A stretch of DNA of 64,000 nt from Lichenicola cladoniae (GTDB taxonomy: Bacteria; Pseudomonadota; Alphaproteobacteria; Acetobacterales; Acetobacteraceae), in NCBI RefSeq assembly GCF_013201075.1, contig NZ_CP053708.1, positions 4,735,762 to 4,799,761 of the forward strand, in the 5' to 3' direction. Shown here piece by piece: positions 42,521 to 51,338 of this stretch. The notes beneath the pieces were generated by a model. The model was given only the letters and a program-made list of their open reading frames with translations. It searched no databases and had not been told where the DNA came from. A program made the position numbers and the translations under genes. Each line of letters opens with the position of its first letter. Positions within the stretch are counted from its first letter, which is position 1.

Positions 42521-43825
42521 ATGCGATATCTGTCTTCGGCGTGTGGTGTAGCGCTATCCTGTCTTGGAATCCTTGGCGGCGGCTGGGCAGAAGATGCCAG
42601 GGCTGCCGGCTTCTATCTGCAGGATCAGTCGGTTAAGGGTGGTGGCCGCGCGTATTCGGGCGAGGCGGCAGACATGGGCGCGGAATCGCTCTGGTGGAAC
42701 CCGGCCAGCATCGCCGGCATCGAGCAGTCCGAATCCTATAGTGGGATCACGGGCATTTTCGTGAACTCCACGGTCACCGACCACGGCTCGACCGTCGGGC
42801 ATCTCGGCGGCGGCCCCAGGGCGATCGGCGGCAACGATCGTGTCGACAATCCGGTCTCGAACGGGATCCTGCCGACCGGAGCGTTCGCCTACCGGATCAA
42901 TGGCCAGTGGGCCGTCGGCATGTCGGTGACGTCACCTTTCAGCTTCGTGACCAAATATCCGACCGACAGCTGGACCCGCTACACGGCCCTCACCTCGCGC
43001 CTGACCACGATCGACCTGCAGCCCACGCTGGCATGGCGCCCGACACGCTGGCTGGGGATCGGCGTCGGCCCGAACATCGAATACACGGTCGCCGCACTCA
43101 GCAACGCGCTGCCCAACCTGTTTCCCGGCCAGCCCGACGGCCAGCAGACACTCCACGGCAACGGCTGGAACGTCGGCTATAACGTCGGGATCCAGCTGCA
43201 TCTGACCGATCGGCTGGTGTTCGGCGCCGCCTACCGGTCCCGCGTCAAGCATGAGATCAGTGGCAAGCTGGACGTGTCCGGCCTGACTGGGTTGCTGGCC
43301 GGGCAGAATTTCCGTGCCGATGCAGGCGCGAACTTTACGACGCCCTGGGCCGCGACGTTCGGGCTGCGCTGGAAGGCGACCGACCGGCTGACGCTGAACG
43401 CGCAGACGGTGCGGCAGGGTTGGAGCACGTTCGACGCGATCTACGTTACCAGCCCGGTGAAATCGCAGACCAGCGAGAATTATCGCGACACGCTGAACGG
43501 CGCCTTCGGCATTGACTACCAGGTAACACCGCGCTGGGTGATGCGCTCCGGCGTCCAGTACGACCCGACGCCGACGCCCGGTCCGACCCGGGACGCCCGG
43601 GTGCCGGATGCGAATCGCTGGTTGTTCTCGATCGGCACATCGGTCCTGGTCGGCAAGCGACTGTCGGTCGATGCCTCGGTCACCTATGTCGACTTCCAGA
43701 ATTCTGCGATCACTCGCAACGCCACCGCCTATGGCGGTACGCCGGTGCAGGTGCCGGTCGGTCTGCGGGGCACGGTCGAAGCCAGCGGCGTCGTTGCGGG
43801 CATCGGCACAAGATTGTGGTTCTGA
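42521..43825 (+). CDS. fadL: Outer-membrane fatty-acid transporter, OmpP1/FadL family
   Basis: A 434-residue beta-barrel porin for hydrophobic substrates. The signal peptide ends near ARAAG, followed by the plug-type N-terminus GFYLQDQSVKGGGRAYSG and WWNPASIAGIE, which are FadL family signatures. The C-terminus ends in an aromatic (GTRLWF), as expected for barrel assembly. Followed 31 bases later by the fadD-like gene, giving uptake plus activation. Confidence 0.9.
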   Translation: MRYLSSACGVALSCLGILGGGWAEDARAAGFYLQDQSVKGGGRAYSGEAADMGAESLWWNPASIAGIEQSESYSGITGIFVNSTVTDHGSTVGHLGGGPRAIGGNDRVDNPVSNGILPTGAFAYRINGQWAVGMSVTSPFSFVTKYPTDSWTRYTALTSRLTTIDLQPTLAWRPTRWLGIGVGPNIEYTVAALSNALPNLFPGQPDGQQTLHGNGWNVGYNVGIQLHLTDRLVFGAAYRSRVKHEISGKLDVSGLTGLLAGQNFRADAGANFTTPWAATFGLRWKATDRLTLNAQTVRQGWSTFDAIYVTSPVKSQTSENYRDTLNGAFGIDYQVTPRWVMRSGVQYDPTPTPGPTRDARVPDANRWLFSIGTSVLVGKRLSVDASVTYVDFQNSAITRNATAYGGTPVQVPVGLRGTVEASGVVAGIGTRLWF

Positions 43826-43856
43826 GCCGATTATCGATCGAGCTTGAAGGAATTCC

Positions 43857-45572
43857 ATGTCGTTCCTGAGCGAAGTCGCCCGTCTCGGTCCTCTCGATCC
43901 GGTTCCGGTCCGACCCCTGCCGGAACTGCTCGACGAGACTGCAAGCGCCTTCCCGAACCGGATCGCGATCGACTTCCTGGGCCGGCGCTGGCGCTATGCG
44001 GACATCGCCAACCTTGTGGATCGTGCCGCGCACGGTTTGCAGGAACTGGGGTTGACGCGGGGGGAGCGGGTCGGGCTGTGCCTGCCGAATACACCATACT
44101 TCGTCATTTTCTACTTCGCCATCATGAAGGCCGGCGGGATCGTGGTGAACTACAACCCGCTCTATACCGAACGGGAACTGGTCACCCAGATCGATGATTC
44201 AGGCACGACGATGATGGTGCTGCCGGACGTGCGGGCGCTCCATGACAAGGTGGTCGCGGTGGCAGGCCGGACCGGTCTGCGCAAGCTGGTCGTGTGTCCG
44301 ATGGCGGGCGCCATGCCGCTGCTCAAGCGCGTCCTCTATAGCGTGTTCAAGCGCCGCGACATCGCAGCCGTCGGCCAGGGGCCGCTCTATGCCTCGTATG
44401 CCGGACTGATCTCCAACAAGGGCAGTCCGCAGCCGGTGCCGCTCGACGTGCATGACGTGGCGTTGCTGCAATATACCGGCGGCACCACCGGCATTCCCAA
44501 GGGCGCGGCACTGACCCATGCGAATTTAACAGCCAACGCCGCGCAGGAGATCCTGGTGATGCAGGCAGGAGATCTGGATGTGCGCGTTCTCGGCGTGTTG
44601 CCGTTGTTCCACGTGTTCGCCCTGACCACCGTGCTGAACTATGCGATCGCCACCGGGTCGAGGATGATCCTGCTGCCGCGTTTCCAGATGAAATCGATCC
44701 TAAATACGATCCGGCGCACCCAGCCAACTATTTTCCCCGCCGTACCGACACTGTATACCGCGGTCGCCGACGCGGTGGAGGCAGGGCCGCGTCGCCATGC
44801 GCGGGCGATGCGTTCGATCCGTTTCTGCATTTCGGGTGGTGCGCCGCTACCTGCGGAGGTCAAGCACCGGTTCGAGGCCCTGACCGGCTGCCACGTCGCC
44901 GAGGGCTACGGGTTGAGCGAGGCTTCGCCGGTGCTGACCTGCAATCCTCTCACGCAGACGGCCAAGCCAGGCTCGGCCGGGTTGCCGGTGATCGGGACGG
45001 TGATCGAGATACGCGATCTCGATGATCCGACCCGTATCATGGCCACCGGCGAACGCGGCGAAGTCTGCGCACGCGGGCCGCAGATCATGAATGGCTACTG
45101 GAACCGCCCGCAGGAAACCGAGGCGACGATGATCGACGGTATGCTCCGGACGGCGGATATCGGCTATCTGGACGCGGACGGTTATCTTTATCTGGTCGAC
45201 CGGATCAAGGACCTGATCCTGTGCAGCGGCTACAACGTCTATCCGAGGGTGATCGAGGATGCGCTGTATCGCCATCCCGACGTCGTCGAGGCGAGTGTCA
45301 TCGGCCTGCCGGACCACTACCGCGGCGAGGTGCCCAAGGCGTTCGTGGCATTGAGGGCGGACGCAACGGCAACGGAAGCGGAGCTCGGCATCTTCCTGGC
45401 CGGGCAGGTGTCGCGGATCGAGATGCCACGGGAGATCGAGATCCGGGCTTCGTTGCCACGTACGCTGGTGGGCAAGCTGTCCAAGAAGGAACTGGTCGCC
45501 GAGGAGGCCGTCAAGCGAGCACTGGCGACCGGGCAGGCCGCATCGAACCTGGCAAGTCACGCCGCCGCCTGA
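43857..45572 (+). CDS. fadD: Long-chain fatty acid-CoA ligase (FadD-like)
   Basis: AMP-forming acyl-CoA synthetase of 571 residues that activates fatty acids after uptake. The phosphate-binding motif is YTGGTTGIPKGAALTHANL, followed by AEGYGLSEASPVLTCNP and the hinge/adenylation motif GYLYLVDRIKDLILCSGYNVYP. The catalytic Lys lies in LVGKLSKKEL near the C-terminus. GAAGGA lies before the ATG. It feeds the divergent beta-oxidation operon. Confidence 0.94.
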   Translation: MSFLSEVARLGPLDPVPVRPLPELLDETASAFPNRIAIDFLGRRWRYADIANLVDRAAHGLQELGLTRGERVGLCLPNTPYFVIFYFAIMKAGGIVVNYNPLYTERELVTQIDDSGTTMMVLPDVRALHDKVVAVAGRTGLRKLVVCPMAGAMPLLKRVLYSVFKRRDIAAVGQGPLYASYAGLISNKGSPQPVPLDVHDVALLQYTGGTTGIPKGAALTHANLTANAAQEILVMQAGDLDVRVLGVLPLFHVFALTTVLNYAIATGSRMILLPRFQMKSILNTIRRTQPTIFPAVPTLYTAVADAVEAGPRRHARAMRSIRFCISGGAPLPAEVKHRFEALTGCHVAEGYGLSEASPVLTCNPLTQTAKPGSAGLPVIGTVIEIRDLDDPTRIMATGERGEVCARGPQIMNGYWNRPQETEATMIDGMLRTADIGYLDADGYLYLVDRIKDLILCSGYNVYPRVIEDALYRHPDVVEASVIGLPDHYRGEVPKAFVALRADATATEAELGIFLAGQVSRIEMPREIEIRASLPRTLVGKLSKKELVAEEAVKRALATGQAASNLASHAAA

Positions 45573-45630
45573 CATCGATCGCCGTCGGTGCGATAGAGCT
45601 GCCGGCCCGGCCGCGGTGGAGTTCCCAAGA

Positions 45631-46032
45631 ATGGCAGATGCCCTGATCGCAGTCGTTCAAGACGAGCGGTTGTTGACCGTTACGGAACTGGCTGCCGAGC
45701 TCGGGGTGACGGCGCGTGCAATCCGTTTCTATGAGGATAAGGGCCTGATCCAGCCGGGCCGGGTCGGGGCCACGCGTGCCTATACCCGTCGCGAACATGC
45801 CCGGATGCAGCTGATCCTGCGCGGCAAGCGGCTCGGCTTCAGCCTGCGCGAGATCAAGGAGTTCCTCGACCTCTACGATGTCGATCCCGAGCATGACGAA
45901 CAGAAGCGCCTGCTGCTCCGCGCGGTCCGCGACCGGATCAGGCAGCTTCGCGTCATGAATGCCGCACTGGTCCGCACCCTGGACGAGCTGCAGGCAATCG
46001 AGCTGCAGGTCTCCTCCGCGCTCGAACGCTGA
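45631..46032 (+). CDS. MerR-family regulator, LiuR-like
   Basis: A 133-residue DNA-binding protein. The N-terminal winged HTH (LTVTELAAELGVTARAIRFYEDKGLI) is followed by the wing RRHAR-like RREHARMQLILRGKRLGFSL and a coiled-coil dimer helix. No metal-binding Cys is present, which fits the LiuR/fatty-acid branch. I chose ATG 45631; an upstream GTG at 45616 is weaker. Located directly after fadD, it probably controls this locus. Confidence 0.85.
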   Translation: MADALIAVVQDERLLTVTELAAELGVTARAIRFYEDKGLIQPGRVGATRAYTRREHARMQLILRGKRLGFSLREIKEFLDLYDVDPEHDEQKRLLLRAVRDRIRQLRVMNAALVRTLDELQAIELQVSSALER

Positions 46033-46132
46033 ACGGATCCATCACGGCCACCTGAAACTGGACGCGTTCACCGATTGTATCGATCCGGCAACTGCCCAAT
46101 GCTACAGGCTGGGTAACGGGTGGGGATAGTCC

Positions 46133-47137
46133 GTGGCTAAAGTCGCCGGCAGGTCGAATGGGATGAAACTGGTTGTGCAGCCGGACGACGGGGTGCGCAG
46201 CGTCACCGCGCTGATCGATGCGGCGCGGCGCACCGTCTCGATCAAGGTGTTCACCTTCACCTCGCCGGAGATCCTGGCAGCGTTGGAAGCGGCGGCGGCA
46301 CGCGGCGTTACGGTGCGGGTGATGCTGAACCCGCAACGTTCATCGGGCAGCCGCGCCAACGACGAGACGCGCGAACGGTTGGTGCGGTCCGGCATCCGGT
46401 GCGACTGGAGCAGCCCGGGCTTCGCGGTCACGCACGAGAAGTCGATGGTGGTGGATGGCCGGACAACGCTGATCGCCACCTTCAATTTCTGCGAGAAGTA
46501 TTTCACCACCACCCGCGACTACGGCCTGGTGCTGCACGACGAGGCGGTGGCGGCCGAGGTCGGTGCCTGCTTCGAGGCCGATCTCGCCCGCCGGCCGTTC
46601 GAGCCGGGGCCCGGCAGCCGGCTGCTCTGGAGCAACACCAGCTCGCGACAGGTCATGTGCGACTTCATCGACGGTGCCGGGAAAAGTCTTTCGGTGCAGC
46701 ATCCGAAGTTCGTCGACATGACGGTGCTGGACCGGCTGATGGCAGCGCTCGACCGTGGCGTCGCGGTCAAGGTGCTGTGCGGCGGCAAGCACGGCATCAG
46801 CGACTACGACCTGCTCGACACCTTCTCGTCGCTGCACATGCTCCGTCGCGCCGGTGCGCGCGTTCACAAGCAGCACGGCCTGCGCACCCACGCCAAGCTG
46901 ATCCTGGCCGACGATGCGCGTGCACTGGTCGGCTCGATGAACATCGATCGCAGCGCGTTCGACCTGCGCCGCGAGCTCGGTATCATCGTCGATGCGCCCG
47001 AGATCGTGCCGGGGCTGAAGCGGGTGTTCGAGGGGGACTGGGACGAGAGCCGGCGCTACGACGCGCCGGACCCGCTCATGGCCGCCGCCCATGTCGAGAA
47101 CGACCAGCCGCACGACCCGGACTACGTTCGTGAGTGA
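46133..47137 (+). CDS. Phospholipase D-like (HKD) protein
   Basis: A 334-residue member of the PLD/cardiolipin-synthase superfamily. Two half-sites are visible: HEKSMVVDGRTTLIATFNF and HAKLILADDARALVGSMNID, both with the HxK pattern. There is no signal peptide. The GTG at 46133 is the longest start; ATG 46163 (MKLVVQPDDG) is an alternative. The stop overlaps the chromate transporter start (GTGA). Substrate is unknown. Confidence 0.85.
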   Translation: MAKVAGRSNGMKLVVQPDDGVRSVTALIDAARRTVSIKVFTFTSPEILAALEAAAARGVTVRVMLNPQRSSGSRANDETRERLVRSGIRCDWSSPGFAVTHEKSMVVDGRTTLIATFNFCEKYFTTTRDYGLVLHDEAVAAEVGACFEADLARRPFEPGPGSRLLWSNTSSRQVMCDFIDGAGKSLSVQHPKFVDMTVLDRLMAALDRGVAVKVLCGGKHGISDYDLLDTFSSLHMLRRAGARVHKQHGLRTHAKLILADDARALVGSMNIDRSAFDLRRELGIIVDAPEIVPGLKRVFEGDWDESRRYDAPDPLMAAAHVENDQPHDPDYVRE

Positions 47138-47732
47138 AGCCGCGACGCCTGGACCGGGCGGTGTCGGCGGTTCCGGGCATCCAGGCTTGTGGGAGCTGGC
47201 GCGGACGTTCAACACCATCTCGCTGGCAAGCTTCGGCGGCGGCCTGTCGGCCTGGTCGCGCGAGATCGTGGTGATGCGCCGCGGCTGGATGACCGAGACC
47301 GAGTTCCTGAGCGCCATGACCATCTGCCGCCTGCTGCCCGGCGCCAACCAGGTCAATGTGGCGATCTTCGTCGGCGCCCGCATGCACGGACCGGGTGGTG
47401 CGGCGGCGGCCGTGGCCGGGCTGATCGCAATCCCGTTCGTCATCATCGTGGCTCTCTGCGCGTTCGCCACCCGCTACCAGCATGTCGGCGCGGTGCAGCA
47501 CGTGCTCGCCGGCCTCACCCCGGCTGCGGTGGCGCTTACCTTGTCGATGGTCTGGCAGACCGGCCGCAAGACGCTGCGCTCGATGGTGCCGTTCGCATTA
47601 TGTGTTGCGACCACGCTCGCCGCGGCGGTGCTGCGGGTGCCGCTCTGGGCGACGATGCTGGTGCTGGGGCCGGTCGGGGTGTTCTGGAGCTACCGGCAGC
47701 CGGCACCGGCGCATCCGGGAGCGTCCGGTTGA
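47130..47732 (+). CDS. Chromate transporter, N-terminal CHR subunit
   Basis: Short-chain CHR protein of 200 residues with several membrane segments. FNTISLASFGGGLSAWSREI and LLPGANQVNVAIFVGARMHG are the conserved family features. Start GTG 47130 overlaps the stop of the PLD gene. It works with the second CHR half encoded next, as short CHR proteins act in pairs. It could export chromate or another oxyanion. Confidence 0.85.
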   Translation: MSEAATPGPGGVGGSGHPGLWELARTFNTISLASFGGGLSAWSREIVVMRRGWMTETEFLSAMTICRLLPGANQVNVAIFVGARMHGPGGAAAAVAGLIAIPFVIIVALCAFATRYQHVGAVQHVLAGLTPAAVALTLSMVWQTGRKTLRSMVPFALCVATTLAAAVLRVPLWATMLVLGPVGVFWSYRQPAPAHPGASG

Positions 47733-48256
47733 GCCCTGCGCGGACCCTGCAGATCTGCCTGCTGTTCGGATCCTCGTCGCTGCTGTCGTTCGGCGGCGGC
47801 AACGCCGTCATCCCGCAGATCCAGCTCAGGGCGGTGCACACGTACGGATGGATCACCGCCGAGCAGTTTTCCCAGGCCTTCGCCATCGCGCAGGCCGCTC
47901 CCGGCCCCAGCACGCTGCTGGTCAGCGCGATCGGCTATCAGGCCGGGGGCATTCCCGGCGCGCTGCTGGCGACCGCGGCGATGATCCTGCCGGCCTGGGT
48001 CCTGGTCTATTTCGCGGCCCGGTTCTGGCTCGGCGCGAAACGGTCGCGCTGGCGCATCGCGATCGAGGAGGGACTGGCGCCGATCGCGATCGGGTTGATC
48101 CTGGCCAGCGCCATCGTGATCGCCCGCAGTACCGACCATGGCCCGATGCAGTACGTGCTGACCGTGATCGCGACCCTGGTGTTCTGTGCGGTGAAGCTGA
48201 ATCCGCTCTGGGTGATGGGCGCTTGCGGCCTGACCGGCTGGGCGCTCGCGATGTAG
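47729..48256 (+). CDS. Chromate transporter, C-terminal CHR subunit
   Basis: Second CHR-domain protein, 175 residues, starting at TTG 47729 in a TTGA overlap with the first subunit. FGSSSLLSFGGGNAVIPQIQ and AQAAPGPSTLLVSAIGYQAG are the family motifs. Pairing with the preceding gene reconstitutes the usual two-domain CHR transporter. Confidence 0.83.
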   Translation: MSPARTLQICLLFGSSSLLSFGGGNAVIPQIQLRAVHTYGWITAEQFSQAFAIAQAAPGPSTLLVSAIGYQAGGIPGALLATAAMILPAWVLVYFAARFWLGAKRSRWRIAIEEGLAPIAIGLILASAIVIARSTDHGPMQYVLTVIATLVFCAVKLNPLWVMGACGLTGWALAM

Positions 48257-48261
48257 CGGCT

Positions 48262-48992
48262 CTATTCCGCGAGAATGGTCTGCAGGGCTTCCCTGAGCGG
48301 TGCATCGGACACGACGACCAGGCCGGTGAACGGCGTGTTCATGTCCAGAATGACGAACAGCGCCAGCACGATCGCCAGGACCGACAATCCGACGATGATG
48401 GTGCCGAGCCAGCTATGCTCGGTGATCAGGCCGAAGCAGCCGCACACCACCATCAGCCACACGGTCAGCACGGCATAGAACGACAGGCTGGACTGGCCCC
48501 GCGCCTCGTGAGCTGCGTCAGCGCCTCGTCACGCAGATGGCGCTGCAGGTTGCTCGCCGCGGGGAGCTCGAGCATGCCGGCCTCGATCCGGGTCAGCAGC
48601 CCAAAACGCTGCGTGGTGGCCGCACCCAGTCCCTGCGGGGTCTGCGCCACGACGTCCTGCGTATAGCGCACCAGCAGCGGATGCAGCGCCGCTGCCGCCG
48701 GGCCGTAGCTGTTCAGCGTCTGGTCGAGCGTGATGATCCGGATCGCATAGGCGCGCACGTCGTCCCCGGTCGCGTCGAACGTGGTCTTGGCGTTGGTGAT
48801 CAGCAGGCCGAGCACGATCGCGGCAAACGTCACCAGCATGTCGATGACCAGGCGCAGCATCTCGTGGGTCTTGGGGCCGCGATGGGCGACCGGCAGCCGG
48901 CGCTGAACCAGGGTGCCGACGATGAAGCTGCCCAACAGCAACGGCAGCAGGATCGATGCACGGAGCAGGTCGGAGAGATCGCTCCAGGACAT
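48262..48992 (-). pseudogene. DUF4239 (bestrophin-like) membrane protein, frameshifted
   Basis: The N-terminal part (MSWSDLSDLLRASILLPLLL, then MLRLVIDMLVTFAAIVLGLL) reads in one frame to about 48505. The C-terminal part (EARGQSSLSFYAVLTVWLMV, then LVVVSDAPLREALQTILAE) is in the neighbouring frame. Joined, they make one protein of about 243 residues with terminal membrane segments. The shift looks like a single missing base in the LTQLT-EARG junction. It may be a real lesion or a sequence error. Confidence 0.72.
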
Positions 48993-49058
48993 GTCGGTGG
49001 TCCGCAGCACCGGGCCCCCGGCCCATCGGGCCGGGGGCGTCAGGCTGGAATACAGGCG

Positions 49059-49883
49059 TTACGGGGTGGCGGTGTGTGCCGGGTCGATCGCGGCGATCGG
49101 TGACGGTGCCGGGCGGCTGGCCTGAGCCTGCTCGCCGGCCGGCTGCGACGAAGGACGCGCCTGATCGGTGATCATCTCGAGGCGGCCGGTGACCTGGCCG
49201 CCATCCTCGACCTGCAGGCGACGGCACTTGGCGGTGCCGATCAGCCGGCCGCTGGCGCGGATGGTGAGGTTGCCGCGCGCGGTCAGGGTGCCGTCGACGG
49301 TCCCGGCTAGCTCGGCATCCTCGACTTCGATCTCGCCGCGGAACACGCCGCCCGGTGCAACCGAAAGCTCGGTCGCATGGATCATGGTTGCCTCGACGGT
49401 GCCCTCGACGACCAGACGCTCGGCGTCCTGGACCACGCCCTGGACGCTGATGCCCCGGCCGACCACCAGGGTCCGGCGCTCGGTCATGTCTTTCTTGGGA
49501 CCGCTACCCTGGGCGCCCGGGGGGGAGCCGGGAGTGCCCGGCATCGGGCCACGGTTGGGCATGATCCCGCCAGGCGGGAGGACGCCCGCGGACGGGGGGC
49601 TGGGAGGAGTCGGGAAAGGCGAACGACCCATCGGTGAGGGCTCCTTGGACGGTGCTAGGTTCTGGGAGAAATTCTGGCTCGGTGTCTGGGCAGGCTGGCC
49701 CATCGACGAGGGTGCGGGGACCGCCGGTGCATCCGGGGCCGCGGTCGGACGCGGGCTCCCTGCGTCGGGCGGTGTCGTTGCGGAGGCTTGCTGTGCCGAT
49801 TGGCCCGGCCGTGCGGAGGTGGTGGGACCAGGCGGGATCGCAGGGACCTCGCTGGCCTCTTCTGGTTTGCGTCGTCTGAACAC
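49059..49883 (-). CDS. Bactofilin family protein with proline-rich N-terminal extension
   Basis: Cytoskeletal beta-helix polymer, 274 residues. The first 150 residues are Pro/Ser/Gln-rich and disordered. The bactofilin core begins near ERRTLVVGRGISVQGVVQDA and has regular repeats (LVVEGTVEATMIHATELSVA, LTARGNLTIRASGRLIG). A short acidic/proline tail follows. The start GTG 49883 is preceded by a GGGGGA sequence. Bactofilins guide cell-wall or stalk morphogenesis. Confidence 0.85.
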   Translation of the reverse strand: MFRRRKPEEASEVPAIPPGPTTSARPGQSAQQASATTPPDAGSPRPTAAPDAPAVPAPSSMGQPAQTPSQNFSQNLAPSKEPSPMGRSPFPTPPSPPSAGVLPPGGIMPNRGPMPGTPGSPPGAQGSGPKKDMTERRTLVVGRGISVQGVVQDAERLVVEGTVEATMIHATELSVAPGGVFRGEIEVEDAELAGTVDGTLTARGNLTIRASGRLIGTAKCRRLQVEDGGQVTGRLEMITDQARPSSQPAGEQAQASRPAPSPIAAIDPAHTATP

Positions 49884-50108
49884 TTGGATCCCCCGCTGCT
49901 CTCGATGTCTCGGTTCTGAACGGTATTGCCGCCCAGCGGGAGTCTCACACACATCTACGAGAGCGCGAGACCGGCCTTCGCCTTACACGCTGGCCAGGGC
50001 AGCGGACAAGTGCGAAGGCGGCGCTAATCGCGATCGGAGCCGGCTGCATTGCCGCATGCGGCCTCCGATGCTAGCGGAAGCTGCGATCGCCTGCTGGAGC
50101 GCCTGACC

Positions 50109-51131
50109 GTGAGCTTGGCCAATATTACCCGGGATGCCCGGTTCGACCTGCTCGGCATCGGCAATGCCATCGTCGATGTGCTGGCCTCGGTGCCGGACGG
50201 CATGCCGGAAGCGGAGGGGATGGTCCCGGGGAGCATGACGCTGATCGTCGCGGCGCGTGCCGACGCCCTGTATGCTCTCCTGAAGCAGCCCCAGCAGACC
50301 GGCGGCGGTTCGGCCGCGAATACCTGCGTGGTCGCGTCGATGCTCGGTGCCCGCACCGCCTATCTCGGCACCGTTGCCGAGGATGCGTTGGGTGTGGCGT
50401 TCTCCGCTGACCTGGTTGCGGCCGGTATCCACTACCCGACCGCCCCGCTCGGCGCCGACCGGGCCGAGGGACGCTCGACCGCTCGCTGCCTGATCCTGGT
50501 GACGCCGGACGGACAGCGCACGATGAACACCTATCTCGGCGCCTGCACCGCATTCGGACCCGACGATGTCGATGCCGATGCCGTGCGGGACGCCCGCATC
50601 ACCTATCTCGAAGGCTACCTGTTCGACCCGCCGGCTGCCCAGGACGCGTTCCGACGTGCCGCGACCATCGCCCACGAGGCCGGGCGCACCGTCGCATTGT
50701 CGCTGTCGGACCCATTCTGCGTCGACCGGCACCGGCCGGCCTTCCTCGAACTGGCGGCTGGCCACGTCGATATCCTGTTCGCCAACGAGGACGAGATCAT
50801 GTCGCTCTACCAGGCGGACAGCTTCGAGCAGTCGGCCGAGCGTGTTTCGCAGGACGTCGAACTGGCCGTGCTGACCCGCTCTGAGAAGGGCAGCGTCGCG
50901 TTCCGGCACGGCGAGCGCACCGATATCGCGGCGGCGCCGACCAGCATCGTGGACAGCACCGGCGCCGGCGACGCCTATGCCGCCGGCTTCCTGTGCGGGC
51001 TGGCCGAGGGCCGTTCGATCGCCGAGTGCGGGCGGATCGGCAGCATCGCCGCATCGGAAGTGATTTCGCATTTCGGGGCGCGTCCGCTAGCCGACCTGCG
51101 TGCCCTGGTGGCCCGCCCTGCGTCGGGCTGA
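50109..51131 (+). CDS. PfkB-family carbohydrate/adenosine kinase
   Basis: Ribokinase-like kinase of 340 residues. GTGGGSAANT-type QTGGGSAANTCVVASMLGAR near the N-terminus binds substrate, and DSTGAGDAYAAGFLCGLAEG near residue 280 holds the catalytic Asp and anion hole. The sequence resembles the adenosine kinase subgroup. I chose GTG 50109 over the earlier TTG because conservation begins just after it. It is divergent from the bactofilin gene. Confidence 0.87.
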   Translation: MSLANITRDARFDLLGIGNAIVDVLASVPDGMPEAEGMVPGSMTLIVAARADALYALLKQPQQTGGGSAANTCVVASMLGARTAYLGTVAEDALGVAFSADLVAAGIHYPTAPLGADRAEGRSTARCLILVTPDGQRTMNTYLGACTAFGPDDVDADAVRDARITYLEGYLFDPPAAQDAFRRAATIAHEAGRTVALSLSDPFCVDRHRPAFLELAAGHVDILFANEDEIMSLYQADSFEQSAERVSQDVELAVLTRSEKGSVAFRHGERTDIAAAPTSIVDSTGAGDAYAAGFLCGLAEGRSIAECGRIGSIAASEVISHFGARPLADLRALVARPASG

Positions 51132-51338
51132 ACCCCCTACTTGAATTTTTGGCGTGCAAACATTGCGTCGCAGCATTATCTAGCCGCCAGCATCACGGTT
51201 TCATCCGGCATCCAGGCATGTCGTGACGCCGGTCAACTATCATAGCCGGGCCGAAGCGGGCCCGCGCCGCTGCCACCATCCGGGTGGCGGCGTCGTTCGC
51301 GCATCTTCCGCGCCGCCAAGAGCCCACAGGTCAGACGC

